A DNA stretch of 18,620 nt from SIG78 sp045585955 (GTDB lineage Bacteria; Verrucomicrobiota; Lentisphaeria; Victivallales; Victivallaceae), in the NCBI GenBank assembly GCA_045585955.1, contig JAZMZK010000017.1, positions 1 to 18,620 on the forward strand, given 5' to 3'. The notes under the pieces were generated by a model that had not been told where the DNA came from, ran no database searches, and was given only the letters and a program-made list of their open reading frames with translations. Both the position numbers and the translations under genes were made by a program. Position 1 is the stretch's first letter; each line of letters opens with the position of its first letter. Positions 7,263 through 15,859 of the stretch are shown here, piece after piece.

Positions 7263-10200
7263 TCAACGCTCAACAGTTATCTGATTGTAAACTTTCAGAA
7301 GTTTGCCGGGCAGAATAATCTCGCTGCCGCCGTCAGAAAGTTCTCTGACACTCAACGCCTGACGCCCGGTAAAATCATTGGGCGAAGTGGCAAAGGCTGC
7401 TTTTACCTTGAAGGGTACAGTTATCGTAATCGGATTTGCAGCGGGCTGCAGTTGTTCAAATGTGGTGGGGAACGGTTTGGTAACTGCGCCGAATTTCACA
7501 TTGCGCGGCGGTATCCGCAACACCTGGAAATATACATTGCTGCCTTTGGTATCGGCACAACCTTCCACTATAACATCTTTTTCCCGGGTTGCAACTGTGT
7601 ACGGGAATTGGGTAGTCCCGGCGGTCTGCAGCAGGAAGCGGACAAACTCTCCGGCTTCCGGAACATCTTTCCAGATCCACTTATTGCCGAGTTTGAAACT
7701 TTTTATATGCGGCAATTCGGTATTTTTCCGACCGATCGCCAATGCCGATACCACACAGAGCCCCTTGCCGTACTTGTGAGCAGTAACCGCCGGAGTGCCG
7801 TCGGGGAATGAGGCAATGACTTGAGCACTCTTATTGGTCAGCTTGATACTTTCAGCCGCCGGGAAGAGCTGTTTCTGCGAAGTGGTGAATTTTTCACTAT
7901 CATGCAGCGAACCGAACTGGTGCAGTACCCCGCTTACCTCGGCAAAACGGCCGTCGGGCTGTTTCCGGTAGAGTGTATCCAAACCGGCAAAGCGGCCGGT
8001 GATGATCAGTTTACCGCCATCGGCAACATATTTTTTGAGAACATTTAATTCTTTATCGCTGAATATTTCAGTATCGCCAATGATTATAAGTTTCCACTTG
8101 GCAAGTTCAGCGGGTTTTTCCAAAGCCTTCTCAGTGATGAATTCATGCGGAACAAACGCCTTTTGCAACAGCTGACTGATACCATTTTGTTCATACAGCG
8201 GAGCATTTTTGAAAGTTCCGAGTTCAAAGTTGTAACGGCCGTCGGGACGGTTGAATATCGCAATATCAGCAAGACCTTTTTTGTAACGCAGATCCATTTG
8301 ATCCGGCCATTTCGGCACCATATTATCGTAACTCATAGTCCAGCCGAAGTAATCCACGCCGCTTCTTGCCATGGTAGCCACAGCCCAGCAGAAATACCGA
8401 CGCAGTTTGGGATCGTTGAGATCCTTACGGTCGCTGAACAGCAGCCAGGTCGGACGGTCATATGCCTCGCCGAGCGCATTGATCAATTTACGGTAAGCCA
8501 TGTAAAAATAAGCATGCAGTGAATAAAGGTCATTGGCCGCAACTTCAATACCGAATACATCCAGATACGGTGCTATTCCGTGCAGATGGCCGTTGGCAAG
8601 GCGGAAATCCACCCCGTAGTTGGTAAATTTGATCGACGGTTTGACTTTTACTGCTGCGGCACGCAGTTCGTTGAGGTACGCACCTTCCTGATACTGCATC
8701 CACTCCTGCCAGCGGGCACGCAGCGGATTATCGGGTTTGTAAAACTCATTCATCTGATCGGGCATGGGCAGAATACAGCCGGTATCGCGGGTAAAGGCCT
8801 CCCGGCAATAGGCACAGAAACAGCGGTAGGCATTGAATGTACCATGCTGGTCATCGACCATCATCACATCGCAATCGGTCATTTTGATGTACCGCACCAG
8901 ATTTTCAATGCTGTCTTTGCGGAATTTGGGGTTGTTCAGGCAGTACAAAGCACGCACAATACGCAAACTGCTGGCGTCGCTCATAAATGCACCGGGGTAT
9001 TTGGCAAGATTGCCTACTGAATTAAGCAGTGTAAAACAGGGATTGTCGGCATGACGCACTATATCAATACCGTATTTATGGGCAATATCATTGATACGCC
9101 GCTGACGTTTGCCATGAGCGATCTTGGTGGCGTCATCGTAAACATTGTACCAGAAAAGACCTTCTTCGGTAACACCGTTGATACCGATCTTTTTCAACCC
9201 GGCAAAGTGTTTTTCAAAGTATTCGTCAGAAAGATCAGTAAAACCGCTGTCCCGGTTGCCGGTGGTAAAGATCATATCGGTCCATGCTGCATTCCAGATC
9301 TTCTGATTTTGTTCAGGTTCGGGAGCTTTGGAGGGTTCCGGATATTTGGTTTCCTGATCTGAAAGTTTCATGGCCACTGCCGCAACTTCCGGCAGTACAT
9401 CGGCACCCATCACCGCCGGTACGGTATCTTTCTTACGCTGCAAGACTTCGCCGGGGTCGGCACTGAAGCCGAATTCCGGCAGTCCTTCCGCAGCCCAATA
9501 GCCTTTGGTGAGAACATAATCACGATCCTGGAGCATATCCGGGCGAACGATCAGCTGATTGAGAGAAATATTTTTGCCTTCAAACTCTATACGCATTTCC
9601 TTTTCCGGAGCCCGCACAAATATATATGCTGCCAGCTGACGGTAATGTCCGGCTTTGATCTTCACATCTTTGAACGCCGTTTCGCCATTGAATTTGACGG
9701 TGAACGGCCCGACATCACTCCGGAAATCCCCGGCAATCAGACCGACCAGATAAAATCCGCTCTGCAGCGGAACAACGAATTCTGAAACTTTGCCGTCAGC
9801 CAGAGTCATGCCCGCCGCAACCGGGAAGAACGGACCTTTGCCGAAATGGGCATATCCGGCAGGAAGTTTCCGCCAACCGGGCAGCACACCGGGCAGTTCT
9901 TTGAACGCGGTGGACGATTTGAACGGCATCATATAATCGCGGTGCCATCCGGGATGTATGGTCAAAAGCTGCGAATTGCGGCGGAGGGTTTCGGCTCTAT
10001 CGGCAAAAGAGATACTGTATCCGAGATTGGTGCAGTGCGGGCCGCTCGACCAGCGGGAAGAGGCAACTGTGCCGTTGCGGTAAAAATAATCATTTTCGCC
10101 ACAGAATATACGCATAAGATAAGTGGTGCGATCGCCTTCGCGGTTTTTGGGCACAACAAACATCATATCGTCATCGACCCGGATGATTTGCCGCAGATAT

Positions 10201-11246
10201 TGCGCCGGAGAATTGCAGTAAGGAGAGCCGGAACCGGCGGAGGGAGCAAAGTCGAAATTAACTTTCAGATCGCCCTTTTTCAACTGCAGATAGCGTATAT
10301 TGTTGTAAGAAGCCTTGGTTTTCGGATCGGTAAAAATCGATTTACCTTTCCGTATTTCGGCAATATTCAATTTACCGGTAACTCTTTTGAAAACAGTGAG
10401 CTGTATTTCATATTCGGCACCGTCAAAGAATTTAAGCGGCACGCGCAAGCCGTAGCCCTCCTTGAGCTTTGCACTTGTTTTCGGAGCGTGGCGGAAAGTC
10501 AGAGTAAGTTCGCCTTTGTCATTCAAAGATATTTCGCGGCGGAAATCAAATTGCGGATCTTTCAGCCGGAACATGTTATGGGCAACGACCTCACCGGCAG
10601 AGTTTTTCAATTCTTTGCAGGTAATATTGGCAAGTTTTTCCATTGGAGTTCTATATTCATAACTTTCTCCGGAAATAAACTCTTCGCCGTTGAGCGTTAC
10701 TTTGAGCGGACTTGTCTGCGCAATCTTGAATACATTTTTTACTTTGGCAGGTGCATCCGCCAGCACGCTGCGGTTTTCAGCTTTCAAAAACACTTCCGGT
10801 TGAGAAATAGTGTATGCAGCACTTTTATCGTTGAGCTGGATCTGTATGCGGTTGTATTTACCGTTGCGGAGCATTCCCGCAAGATTATACATATATACGC
10901 CGCTGCCGCCATCAGAACTGTTTTTGCGGTTCAAAAGCCGCTGCGCATCCCAGCGGTCAAATTCCGGAAGCGGTTTGTTGTTGACCGTAAGTACGGGCAT
11001 AATATTTTTATTGTTCTGCCCCTTAAGTTTAAGTTCAAATTTGAACACCGGTACATAAGCATAAACATCCGGAACCGCCGGAGTCTTTATCGTAAGCATT
11101 TTACCGGCAGCACTTTTTCTGCCTCGGAGCTGGATGGTCCAATCCGGATCAAGTGCCGGATTTACTTTTGAAGCCGTTTCCGCGGCCGGAAGAGCTGCGA
11201 AACCAAAGCTTAGCAGCATAATTATAAATAAATTTTTTATTGACAT
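7263..11246 (-). CDS. Large secreted GH42-like glycosidase candidate
   Basis: A 1327-residue exported protein. Residues 1-22 form a signal peptide (positive start, FIIMLLSFGFAAL, then PAA before the mature part). Residues about 30-570 look like several beta-sandwich domains; 484-570 resembles a carbohydrate-binding sandwich. A TIM-barrel-like catalytic region spans about 650-1000 and contains MVDDQHG (796-802), a Cys cluster CFCAYC (C809, C811, C814) before REAF, and FGIEVAAND (898-906). Residues about 1018-1085 resemble the beta-galactosidase trimerisation (class I glutamine-amidotransferase-like) domain that follows GH42 barrels (WKLIIIGDTE, VADGGKLIITG). A C-terminal sandwich ends the protein. 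Acidic residues D798, D799 and E901 are candidates for catalysis; I cannot identify the pair with confidence. The start has an excellent AAGGAGAT site. It lies 21 bases after the pseudopilin gene. Confidence 0.65.
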   Translation of the reverse strand: MSIKNLFIIMLLSFGFAALPAAETASKVNPALDPDWTIQLRGRKSAAGKMLTIKTPAVPDVYAYVPVFKFELKLKGQNNKNIMPVLTVNNKPLPEFDRWDAQRLLNRKNSSDGGSGVYMYNLAGMLRNGKYNRIQIQLNDKSAAYTISQPEVFLKAENRSVLADAPAKVKNVFKIAQTSPLKVTLNGEEFISGESYEYRTPMEKLANITCKELKNSAGEVVAHNMFRLKDPQFDFRREISLNDKGELTLTFRHAPKTSAKLKEGYGLRVPLKFFDGAEYEIQLTVFKRVTGKLNIAEIRKGKSIFTDPKTKASYNNIRYLQLKKGDLKVNFDFAPSAGSGSPYCNSPAQYLRQIIRVDDDMMFVVPKNREGDRTTYLMRIFCGENDYFYRNGTVASSRWSSGPHCTNLGYSISFADRAETLRRNSQLLTIHPGWHRDYMMPFKSSTAFKELPGVLPGWRKLPAGYAHFGKGPFFPVAAGMTLADGKVSEFVVPLQSGFYLVGLIAGDFRSDVGPFTVKFNGETAFKDVKIKAGHYRQLAAYIFVRAPEKEMRIEFEGKNISLNQLIVRPDMLQDRDYVLTKGYWAAEGLPEFGFSADPGEVLQRKKDTVPAVMGADVLPEVAAVAMKLSDQETKYPEPSKAPEPEQNQKIWNAAWTDMIFTTGNRDSGFTDLSDEYFEKHFAGLKKIGINGVTEEGLFWYNVYDDATKIAHGKRQRRINDIAHKYGIDIVRHADNPCFTLLNSVGNLAKYPGAFMSDASSLRIVRALYCLNNPKFRKDSIENLVRYIKMTDCDVMMVDDQHGTFNAYRCFCAYCREAFTRDTGCILPMPDQMNEFYKPDNPLRARWQEWMQYQEGAYLNELRAAAVKVKPSIKFTNYGVDFRLANGHLHGIAPYLDVFGIEVAANDLYSLHAYFYMAYRKLINALGEAYDRPTWLLFSDRKDLNDPKLRRYFCWAVATMARSGVDYFGWTMSYDNMVPKWPDQMDLRYKKGLADIAIFNRPDGRYNFELGTFKNAPLYEQNGISQLLQKAFVPHEFITEKALEKPAELAKWKLIIIGDTEIFSDKELNVLKKYVADGGKLIITGRFAGLDTLYRKQPDGRFAEVSGVLHQFGSLHDSEKFTTSQKQLFPAAESIKLTNKSAQVIASFPDGTPAVTAHKYGKGLCVVSALAIGRKNTELPHIKSFKLGNKWIWKDVPEAGEFVRFLLQTAGTTQFPYTVATREKDVIVEGCADTKGSNVYFQVLRIPPRNVKFGAVTKPFPTTFEQLQPAANPITITVPFKVKAAFATSPNDFTGRQALSVRELSDGGSEIILPGKLLKVYNQITVER

Positions 11247-11267
11247 ATTTTTATCTCCTTCAGAGTT

Positions 11268-12086
11268 TTATTTTTTATTATCGACCAGTGTACCATCAAT
11301 AGAATAGCTGAACAATATTCCGTATTTGCTGTACAATTCCCGTGCATTATCCTGACTTACACTGCCGTCCAGATGCCCGACCGAAGCGGTATTGCCGTGG
11401 CGTGTATGGAAAAGACCATGAGCATCGCCCGGTTCGCTGGTGGTGTTGATCGCATAATACTGGGCATTTATATCTTTTTTGTGAGTATCAGCCAGCAGCG
11501 GAAAATCCGGATTGCAGTTTTTAGAATTCAACACACCCGGTGTCCGAACCGAAACGCCTTCGCTGCCGCCGCCTTTGACCTGAAATCCGGCAAAACGGCT
11601 GTCGGTAAGTTTACCAACCACGCCGTAACCGGGCGTAACATAAAACAAATCTCCGCTTGTACTGTTGTTGCCGATATAACAACCTCCGGGATAAGCACCA
11701 TTTTTGGTTTCATCTTCCGGCAGCGGATGATCCGGACAGGAAAATGGCAGACTCGACCTGCCTCTGACCAGATCAGCTTCGGGAATTACGCCCCCGTTGA
11801 GCAGAGCTGTTCCCCAGGTATATCCCCAGGTTTTGCCGTTAGGAAGCTGCCATTTTACTTGTAACGGTATATAGCCGTCAAACGAATCTGCATACATACG
11901 CATATACAGCACTGATGTTTTCAGATTGCTCACACAGTGGGCGGCTTTTGCTCTGGCTCTGGCGGCAGAAAGTGCCGGCAGCAGCATCGCTGCAAGTATT
12001 GCGATAATGGCAATCACGACCAGCAGTTCAATGAGCGTAAATTGTTTGCGAAGGATTTGCCTTCCGGAAAAAACGGAACTTTTCAT
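11268..12086 (-). CDS. Pseudopilin-like protein with H-X9-DG C-terminal signature
   Basis: A 272-residue protein with a type IV prepilin/type II pseudopilin N-terminus. A basic leader (1-15) precedes FTLIELLVVIAIIAILAAM, with the conserved Glu at position 5 of the mature form (E20). The residue before the cleavage site is Gln (Q15) instead of the usual Gly. The Ala/Arg-rich helix continues to CVSNLK. The C-terminal part contains HGNTASVGHLDG (H230 to D240-G241), an exact H-X9-DG motif. Proteins of this DUF1559-like type are abundant in Lentisphaerae and Planctomycetes and are thought to be membrane-anchored or surface exported; their work is unclear. The ATG at 12086 has AGGGGAAG just upstream and is preferred over an ATG at 12116 that would add 10 residues. 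Confidence 0.85.
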   Translation of the reverse strand: MKSSVFSGRQILRKQFTLIELLVVIAIIAILAAMLLPALSAARARAKAAHCVSNLKTSVLYMRMYADSFDGYIPLQVKWQLPNGKTWGYTWGTALLNGGVIPEADLVRGRSSLPFSCPDHPLPEDETKNGAYPGGCYIGNNSTSGDLFYVTPGYGVVGKLTDSRFAGFQVKGGGSEGVSVRTPGVLNSKNCNPDFPLLADTHKKDINAQYYAINTTSEPGDAHGLFHTRHGNTASVGHLDGSVSQDNARELYSKYGILFSYSIDGTLVDNKK

Positions 12087-12130
12087 AATCTTCCCCTTTT
12101 TGAGATTATTTAACATTTACCTCTATAGTA

Positions 12131-13858
12131 TTACTTATCTTCAAGCATTATACTTCTGAATTTTGCTATATCCTTATCGGTAAAGCCGCAGCTTTTCACA
12201 TAATACTCACTCTTTTCCCGCCAGTTGCAACCGGGGAGTTTTGCAAGGTGTGATGCGTGTACATCAATAAATCTCCGGTGCGAGATCCGGCTCTGCGGAT
12301 TCCAGAAACCGGTGGTTTCCCAATCCAGAAAGAGCAGATTTTCTTCCACCCCCAGCAATGCCTGCAGGGTAAACGCCAGACATCCGGTACGGTCCTGCCC
12401 CGAAATACAATGAAACACTGCCGGATAATTTTTCTTTTCCAGCAGTACTTTAAATACTTTGGCGAAAGGCTTTTTGCCGTTGGGGATCATACTGTATGCC
12501 TGCGATGAATAGTGATACCACTTTACTGTATCGCCCAACGGAGAACCGGTCATGCCGTTACATTCGGCATCGTTGCGTAAATCAATATCGCTTTTGATCT
12601 TGAGTTTGTTACGCAGATAGTCGCCGGAAGCACCGTCAACACGGCTTTTGCCGGGAATGAAGCGTGCAGTAACAATAGAGAGCTCCTGAATATGTTTTTC
12701 CAAACGCTTCTTCATACACTCCAACCGTTTTTCTGCCGGAACACCATTCTGATCGTGGAAATACCATTGCCAGGAGTTCAAACCGCTGCCCAGCAATACT
12801 ACGATTTCGTTGCGGCCTTTTTTGACCGGAATATCAAAAACAAAATTATCGTTGTCATGTCCGGGCTGCCCTTCCGAGCCGTCGCGGCAGTCAAAAATGA
12901 TCCTGCCATTGACAAACATCGCCCAGAACCAGTCCCCGTTGCAGGAAACAGTGTGATACCCGTCGGCAGAAGCTTCAAACTCCCTTTTGAGTATGATCAT
13001 ACGCCGCACTGCCGGACTTTTTACGATGATCTTTTCCTGATCGCCGGCGGTCGCTTCAAACTTGCTGCCGGATGGAATACCGTTTTTGATAAACTCCAAT
13101 ACGCTCTCTGAATTAACTTTTCCTGCGGTATAACAAATCTGCCAGTTGCCGCATGGCTTCCACGGGACAATTTCTGAATCAGCAACCAACCGCAGTTTTT
13201 CAAGATCCGCAGTGTATATATCAAAAAATTTCTGCCGCCAGCCGCCTTCGGAAGAGAGTTTTTCCTGACTGAATTCGTTTACCGGCGTGGCATTATCGTT
13301 CAATCCCGCCGAACGGTAGAGCATACCCTGTCTGATACGGCGTCCATCCAGACCGATGCGGCCGCCGAAATCCCGGAAGTTGGGCACATTTTCAATACGC
13401 AGCATACGCGGCGGCAAATCCGCAGTCTTAAATGAACCGGTAAATTCATCGCCGTTGGCGGACTTTACACTCCACTTGTATTCGGTAGCGATTTTCAGAT
13501 TGTCCACCGCAACTTCGGTTTTATCCGTGCAAAGTGTTTCCAGTGGTTGCGGATCATTTGCTTCGTAAAGCGTTACGGTGTAAGGAGCAACTGTTTTTTT
13601 CGATACCATCCAGCGGAAAACCACCTTTTCGGGGTACCATTTGCCCTCATGCAGACTGTCGCGGAAAGTCTGATCGGCAAAGTTGGCTTTGCGTTCAGCC
13701 TGCGGCATAGTCAGAAAGGCTTTCTGCCGGGCGTTGTGCAAAGAAACAGTACTGCCGTTTTCCGGCGATATTGGCAATATATCAGCATTGAGCTGACCCA
13801 TTGAACCCATAATGATCCCTCCGACTGTCAGACAAAGTTTTTTTGCCGCATTTTTCAT
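12131..13858 (-). CDS. Secreted tyrosine-phosphatase-like protein with inserted beta-sandwich domain
   Basis: A 575-residue exported protein. Residues 1-26 are a signal peptide (MKNAAKKLCLTVGG start, LNA before the mature end). Residues about 75-146 look like a fibronectin-III-type domain. The phosphatase family Y_phosphatase3 begins at NVPNFRDFGG (157-166) and LYRSAGLN (180-187), then resumes at KIKSDIDLRNDAEC (420-433). The active-site loop is HCISGQDRTG (483-492), with nucleophile C484, invariant R490 and D489 in the DRTG arrangement of this family. Between the two halves sits about 220 residues of other sequence, including a Trp-rich sandwich-like segment (about 283-367) reminiscent of carbohydrate-binding or PA14-like folds. 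The catalytic residues are intact, so activity on an extracellular phosphoester is possible. It starts 13 bases after the GNAT stop, with AGGGG upstream. Confidence 0.75.
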   Translation of the reverse strand: MKNAAKKLCLTVGGIIMGSMGQLNADILPISPENGSTVSLHNARQKAFLTMPQAERKANFADQTFRDSLHEGKWYPEKVVFRWMVSKKTVAPYTVTLYEANDPQPLETLCTDKTEVAVDNLKIATEYKWSVKSANGDEFTGSFKTADLPPRMLRIENVPNFRDFGGRIGLDGRRIRQGMLYRSAGLNDNATPVNEFSQEKLSSEGGWRQKFFDIYTADLEKLRLVADSEIVPWKPCGNWQICYTAGKVNSESVLEFIKNGIPSGSKFEATAGDQEKIIVKSPAVRRMIILKREFEASADGYHTVSCNGDWFWAMFVNGRIIFDCRDGSEGQPGHDNDNFVFDIPVKKGRNEIVVLLGSGLNSWQWYFHDQNGVPAEKRLECMKKRLEKHIQELSIVTARFIPGKSRVDGASGDYLRNKLKIKSDIDLRNDAECNGMTGSPLGDTVKWYHYSSQAYSMIPNGKKPFAKVFKVLLEKKNYPAVFHCISGQDRTGCLAFTLQALLGVEENLLFLDWETTGFWNPQSRISHRRFIDVHASHLAKLPGCNWREKSEYYVKSCGFTDKDIAKFRSIMLEDK

Positions 13859-13871
13859 ATCTGCCCCTGTT

Positions 13872-14456
13872 TCAAGAGTTTGCTTTTGCCGGAAAATCCG
13901 GTTTCTCCGGCAAAGCGTTCAAATCTTCAAACTTCATACCGAATCCATTGGCAATGTTATGCCAGCGTTCTTGCATATCATCCGCATAAAGCCACGGCTG
14001 CCAGCCGAGCTTCAGATAAGTCTTGAGTGCCGCCTGCCGGAAATCATCGGTCAAAAGATAAAACACCCGGTAACCGGCACGGTAAAGCGTGTGCATGGCC
14101 GCAGTACTGACAATACTGCCCAGATGCTTGCCCTGAAACTCCGGTGATGTCATCACCCAGCCCAGTTCGCCGATTTGCGGATATTCTTCAAACCGCGAAA
14201 TCTCTGCCGCGGCAGATGCCGCATATTTGCCAGTGGCGTTTTCGGCGATCACCAGATGACCAGTTTTTATAACTTTGGTATTGTGATACTTTGCCATAGC
14301 TTCCGGACTCCATTGCGAAAACCCCACCGTCTGCCGCAAAGCGTTATATTCTGCCAAATTTTCCGGCAATATATTTATCAGCGAAAAACCTTCCGGCAAA
14401 GCCAGTTCCGGCAAAGATTTTTCCGCCGCATTGAAAACCATTCTTAATTGAGCCAT
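13872..14456 (-). CDS. GNAT-family N-acetyltransferase
   Basis: A 194-residue acetyl-CoA-dependent acyltransferase. The GNAT core is visible as strand-rich GHLVIAENATGKYAAS (66-81), then the acetyl-CoA loop GELGWVMTSPEFQGKHLGS (96-114, Q/G-x-x-G type), and finally YLKLGWQPWL (147-156), where Tyr is the usual late active-site residue. An N-terminal helix of about 20 residues and a Pro/Lys-rich tail flank it. The longer frame opens at 14519, but TGGAGG five bases before the ATG at 14456 fixes the start. It is probably the first gene of the nine-gene run, with its own promoter upstream. Its acceptor is unknown; a sugar or amino sugar would fit the neighbours, but nothing in the sequence proves this. 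Confidence 0.8.
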   Translation of the reverse strand: MAQLRMVFNAAEKSLPELALPEGFSLINILPENLAEYNALRQTVGFSQWSPEAMAKYHNTKVIKTGHLVIAENATGKYAASAAAEISRFEEYPQIGELGWVMTSPEFQGKHLGSIVSTAAMHTLYRAGYRVFYLLTDDFRQAALKTYLKLGWQPWLYADDMQERWHNIANGFGMKFEDLNALPEKPDFPAKANS

Positions 14457-14542
14457 AAACGCCTCCAGATAACTTTGAACCATGACTTTATTATTTCTTC
14501 TTGAATCAAATAAAACCAATCAATGCTATCACAGTTAAATGT

Positions 14543-14570
14543 AATATATTGCTGATTTGTGATTTTGCAA
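14543..14570 (-). promoter_or_regulatory. Candidate sigma-70 promoter of the nine-gene operon
   Basis: On the minus strand TTGCAA (14570-14565) and TATATT (14548-14543) are separated by 16 bases and lie about 90 bases before the GNAT start. Four of six and five of six positions match the consensus. A palindrome covers its -35 part. Confidence 0.45.
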
Positions 14571-14574
14571 ATCA
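14553..14574. promoter_or_regulatory. Candidate operator palindrome upstream of the GNAT gene
   Basis: TGATTTG (14553-14559) and CAAATCA (14568-14574) form a perfect 7-base inverted repeat around 8 bases. It overlaps the candidate -35 element, so a dimeric repressor such as the DeoR or GntR/LacI-type protein encoded nearby could block transcription there. It could also fold as a hairpin, but no immediate T run follows on the minus strand. Confidence 0.4.
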
Positions 14575-14709
14575 TTCATTATTTTTTTGAAGCAAAAACC
14601 GTTAAAAAACATCTTTCCGTAATATAATCAGCTCATGGCTGATACATTCCGGTGAGTTAAACAGTTGAGAGAAAAGTCAGCAAAGTTCAGGCAGTCCCGG
14701 CAGTGATTT

Positions 14710-15789
14710 TTACAACTCGCTGCCGATCTTGCAAACGGTATTGCCTTTTATCAACTTCATGCTGAAACCAATATCAACAAATTCCTTACGGCTCCTGTCC
14801 TGAAGCCGCTCCAGCAATATCCGCAATGTCGGTTCCAGTTCCGGCCCCGCCGAACTTATCTGATATATGCCGTGCGAAGATGTGTATTTGCCTTCACAGC
14901 CGGTAATGGAAACATCTTCCGGCACCCGCAAGCCGTTTTTCAACGCAATAGTCAGAAACATCGAAGCTATTTCGTTATTGTGGCAGAATACCGCAGTGGG
15001 GCGATCCGAAAAACGCATAAACCTGCGGAAACACTTTTTTATCAACAGTTCATGTTCTTCATGCCCGACAAAGTCCCACTCCGGCAGCAGAAACCGCAGT
15101 TTGCTGTTAAAGGGTATATTGTACTTTTGCAGTATCTGTGCGTATCCATCACAAGTTATATCCGGCGGTGCACTGGCTCTGGAACTTATATGCACGATCC
15201 GGCGATGACCGTTTTTTATCAGATGTTCGACCGATAACTTTTCTTCGTCAATACGGTTGATTTGTGCCCGGTCGATCTTGCCTTTTAGCTCAACATCGCC
15301 CAAACGCATTACTATCACACGCTTGGGATGCCGCAAAATAACCTGCAATGATTTGGGATTACGCAGCGAATACATCAACACATCTGCCTGCGGATCGCTC
15401 AACTGCCCGGCAAGTATATCGGTTTCACTTTCCGGAAACATTCTTGACAGATTTATACTTACACGGCTGTAATGATATTCTGCGGCAAGCGAACTTATGA
15501 TTTCTGCAAATTTCACATAAAATCCATGCCGCAGATCAGGTATCCATACATGCAGTGAACGGGCACTACTGCCGTAGTCCGGATGCTGAAAAGTTCCTTT
15601 TCCGGGAATTGTTTTCAGCACGCCTTCGCTGATAAGTTCTTTTACTGCTTTATTGCAAGTAGCGGTGGTAGTATTGTAAAATTCGGCCATTTCCCGTCTG
15701 CCGGGCAACGGCAGATCACGAAATCTGCCTTCATCGACCTGCTGCTTGACAGCATTTTTTACCTGCAGATATTTACAACGGTTCTGCAT
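14710..15789 (-). CDS. GntR-type winged-helix / LacI-like sensor hybrid repressor
   Basis: A 359-residue regulator. Residues about 1-68 are a GntR-type winged helix (LPGRREMAEFYNTTTATCNKAVKELISEGVL region, then the wing IPGKGTF). Residues about 75-350 follow the periplasmic-binding-protein fold of LacI regulators: HVWIPDLRHGFYVKFAEII, NGHRRIVHIS, RPTAVFCHNNEIA, VPEDVSITG. This AraR-like arrangement normally senses a free sugar. The ATG at 15789 has AGGA six bases upstream, so I prefer it to the frame start at 15840, which would overlap the candidate -10 element. It is flanked by promoter-like sequences on both sides and stands alone between the oxidoreductase and the nine-gene run. It likely controls one or both. 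Confidence 0.85.
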   Translation of the reverse strand: MQNRCKYLQVKNAVKQQVDEGRFRDLPLPGRREMAEFYNTTTATCNKAVKELISEGVLKTIPGKGTFQHPDYGSSARSLHVWIPDLRHGFYVKFAEIISSLAAEYHYSRVSINLSRMFPESETDILAGQLSDPQADVLMYSLRNPKSLQVILRHPKRVIVMRLGDVELKGKIDRAQINRIDEEKLSVEHLIKNGHRRIVHISSRASAPPDITCDGYAQILQKYNIPFNSKLRFLLPEWDFVGHEEHELLIKKCFRRFMRFSDRPTAVFCHNNEIASMFLTIALKNGLRVPEDVSITGCEGKYTSSHGIYQISSAGPELEPTLRILLERLQDRSRKEFVDIGFSMKLIKGNTVCKIGSEL

Positions 15790-15831
15790 AAAAGTTCCTG
15801 CGTTGAGTTTGCAATATAATAAACAGCTTTT

Positions 15832-15859
15832 ATTATACACTCTGTTAAAAAAAAATCAA
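15832..15859 (-). promoter_or_regulatory. Candidate promoter of the GntR/LacI-type regulator
   Basis: On the minus strand a perfect TATAAT (15837-15832) lies 16 bases after TTGATT (15859-15854). The octamer AACAGAGT sits directly before the -10, and AACAG/CTGTT half sites (15822-15826, 15842-15846 on the plus strand) bracket it, suggesting autoregulation. Confidence 0.5.

Noticed and set aside
9846..11171. A 441-codon open frame on the plus strand
   Set aside because: Antisense to the N-terminal half of the large glycosidase-like gene, which has a signal peptide and a strong ribosome binding site. The antisense product has low-complexity, non-protein-like composition.
13872..14456. Frequent TTCCGG/CCGGCAA strings, especially in the GNAT gene, as a possible dispersed repeat
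   Set aside because: They are in frame and come from common Leu-Pro-Glu codon runs (CTGCCGGAA type) on the coding strand, not from a copied element.
14627..14643. ATCAGC-TCATG-GCTGAT hairpin after the GntR/LacI-type gene as its terminator
   Set aside because: The stem is 6 bp and the minus-strand continuation (TATATTACGG) lacks a T run. It may be an operator or chance.
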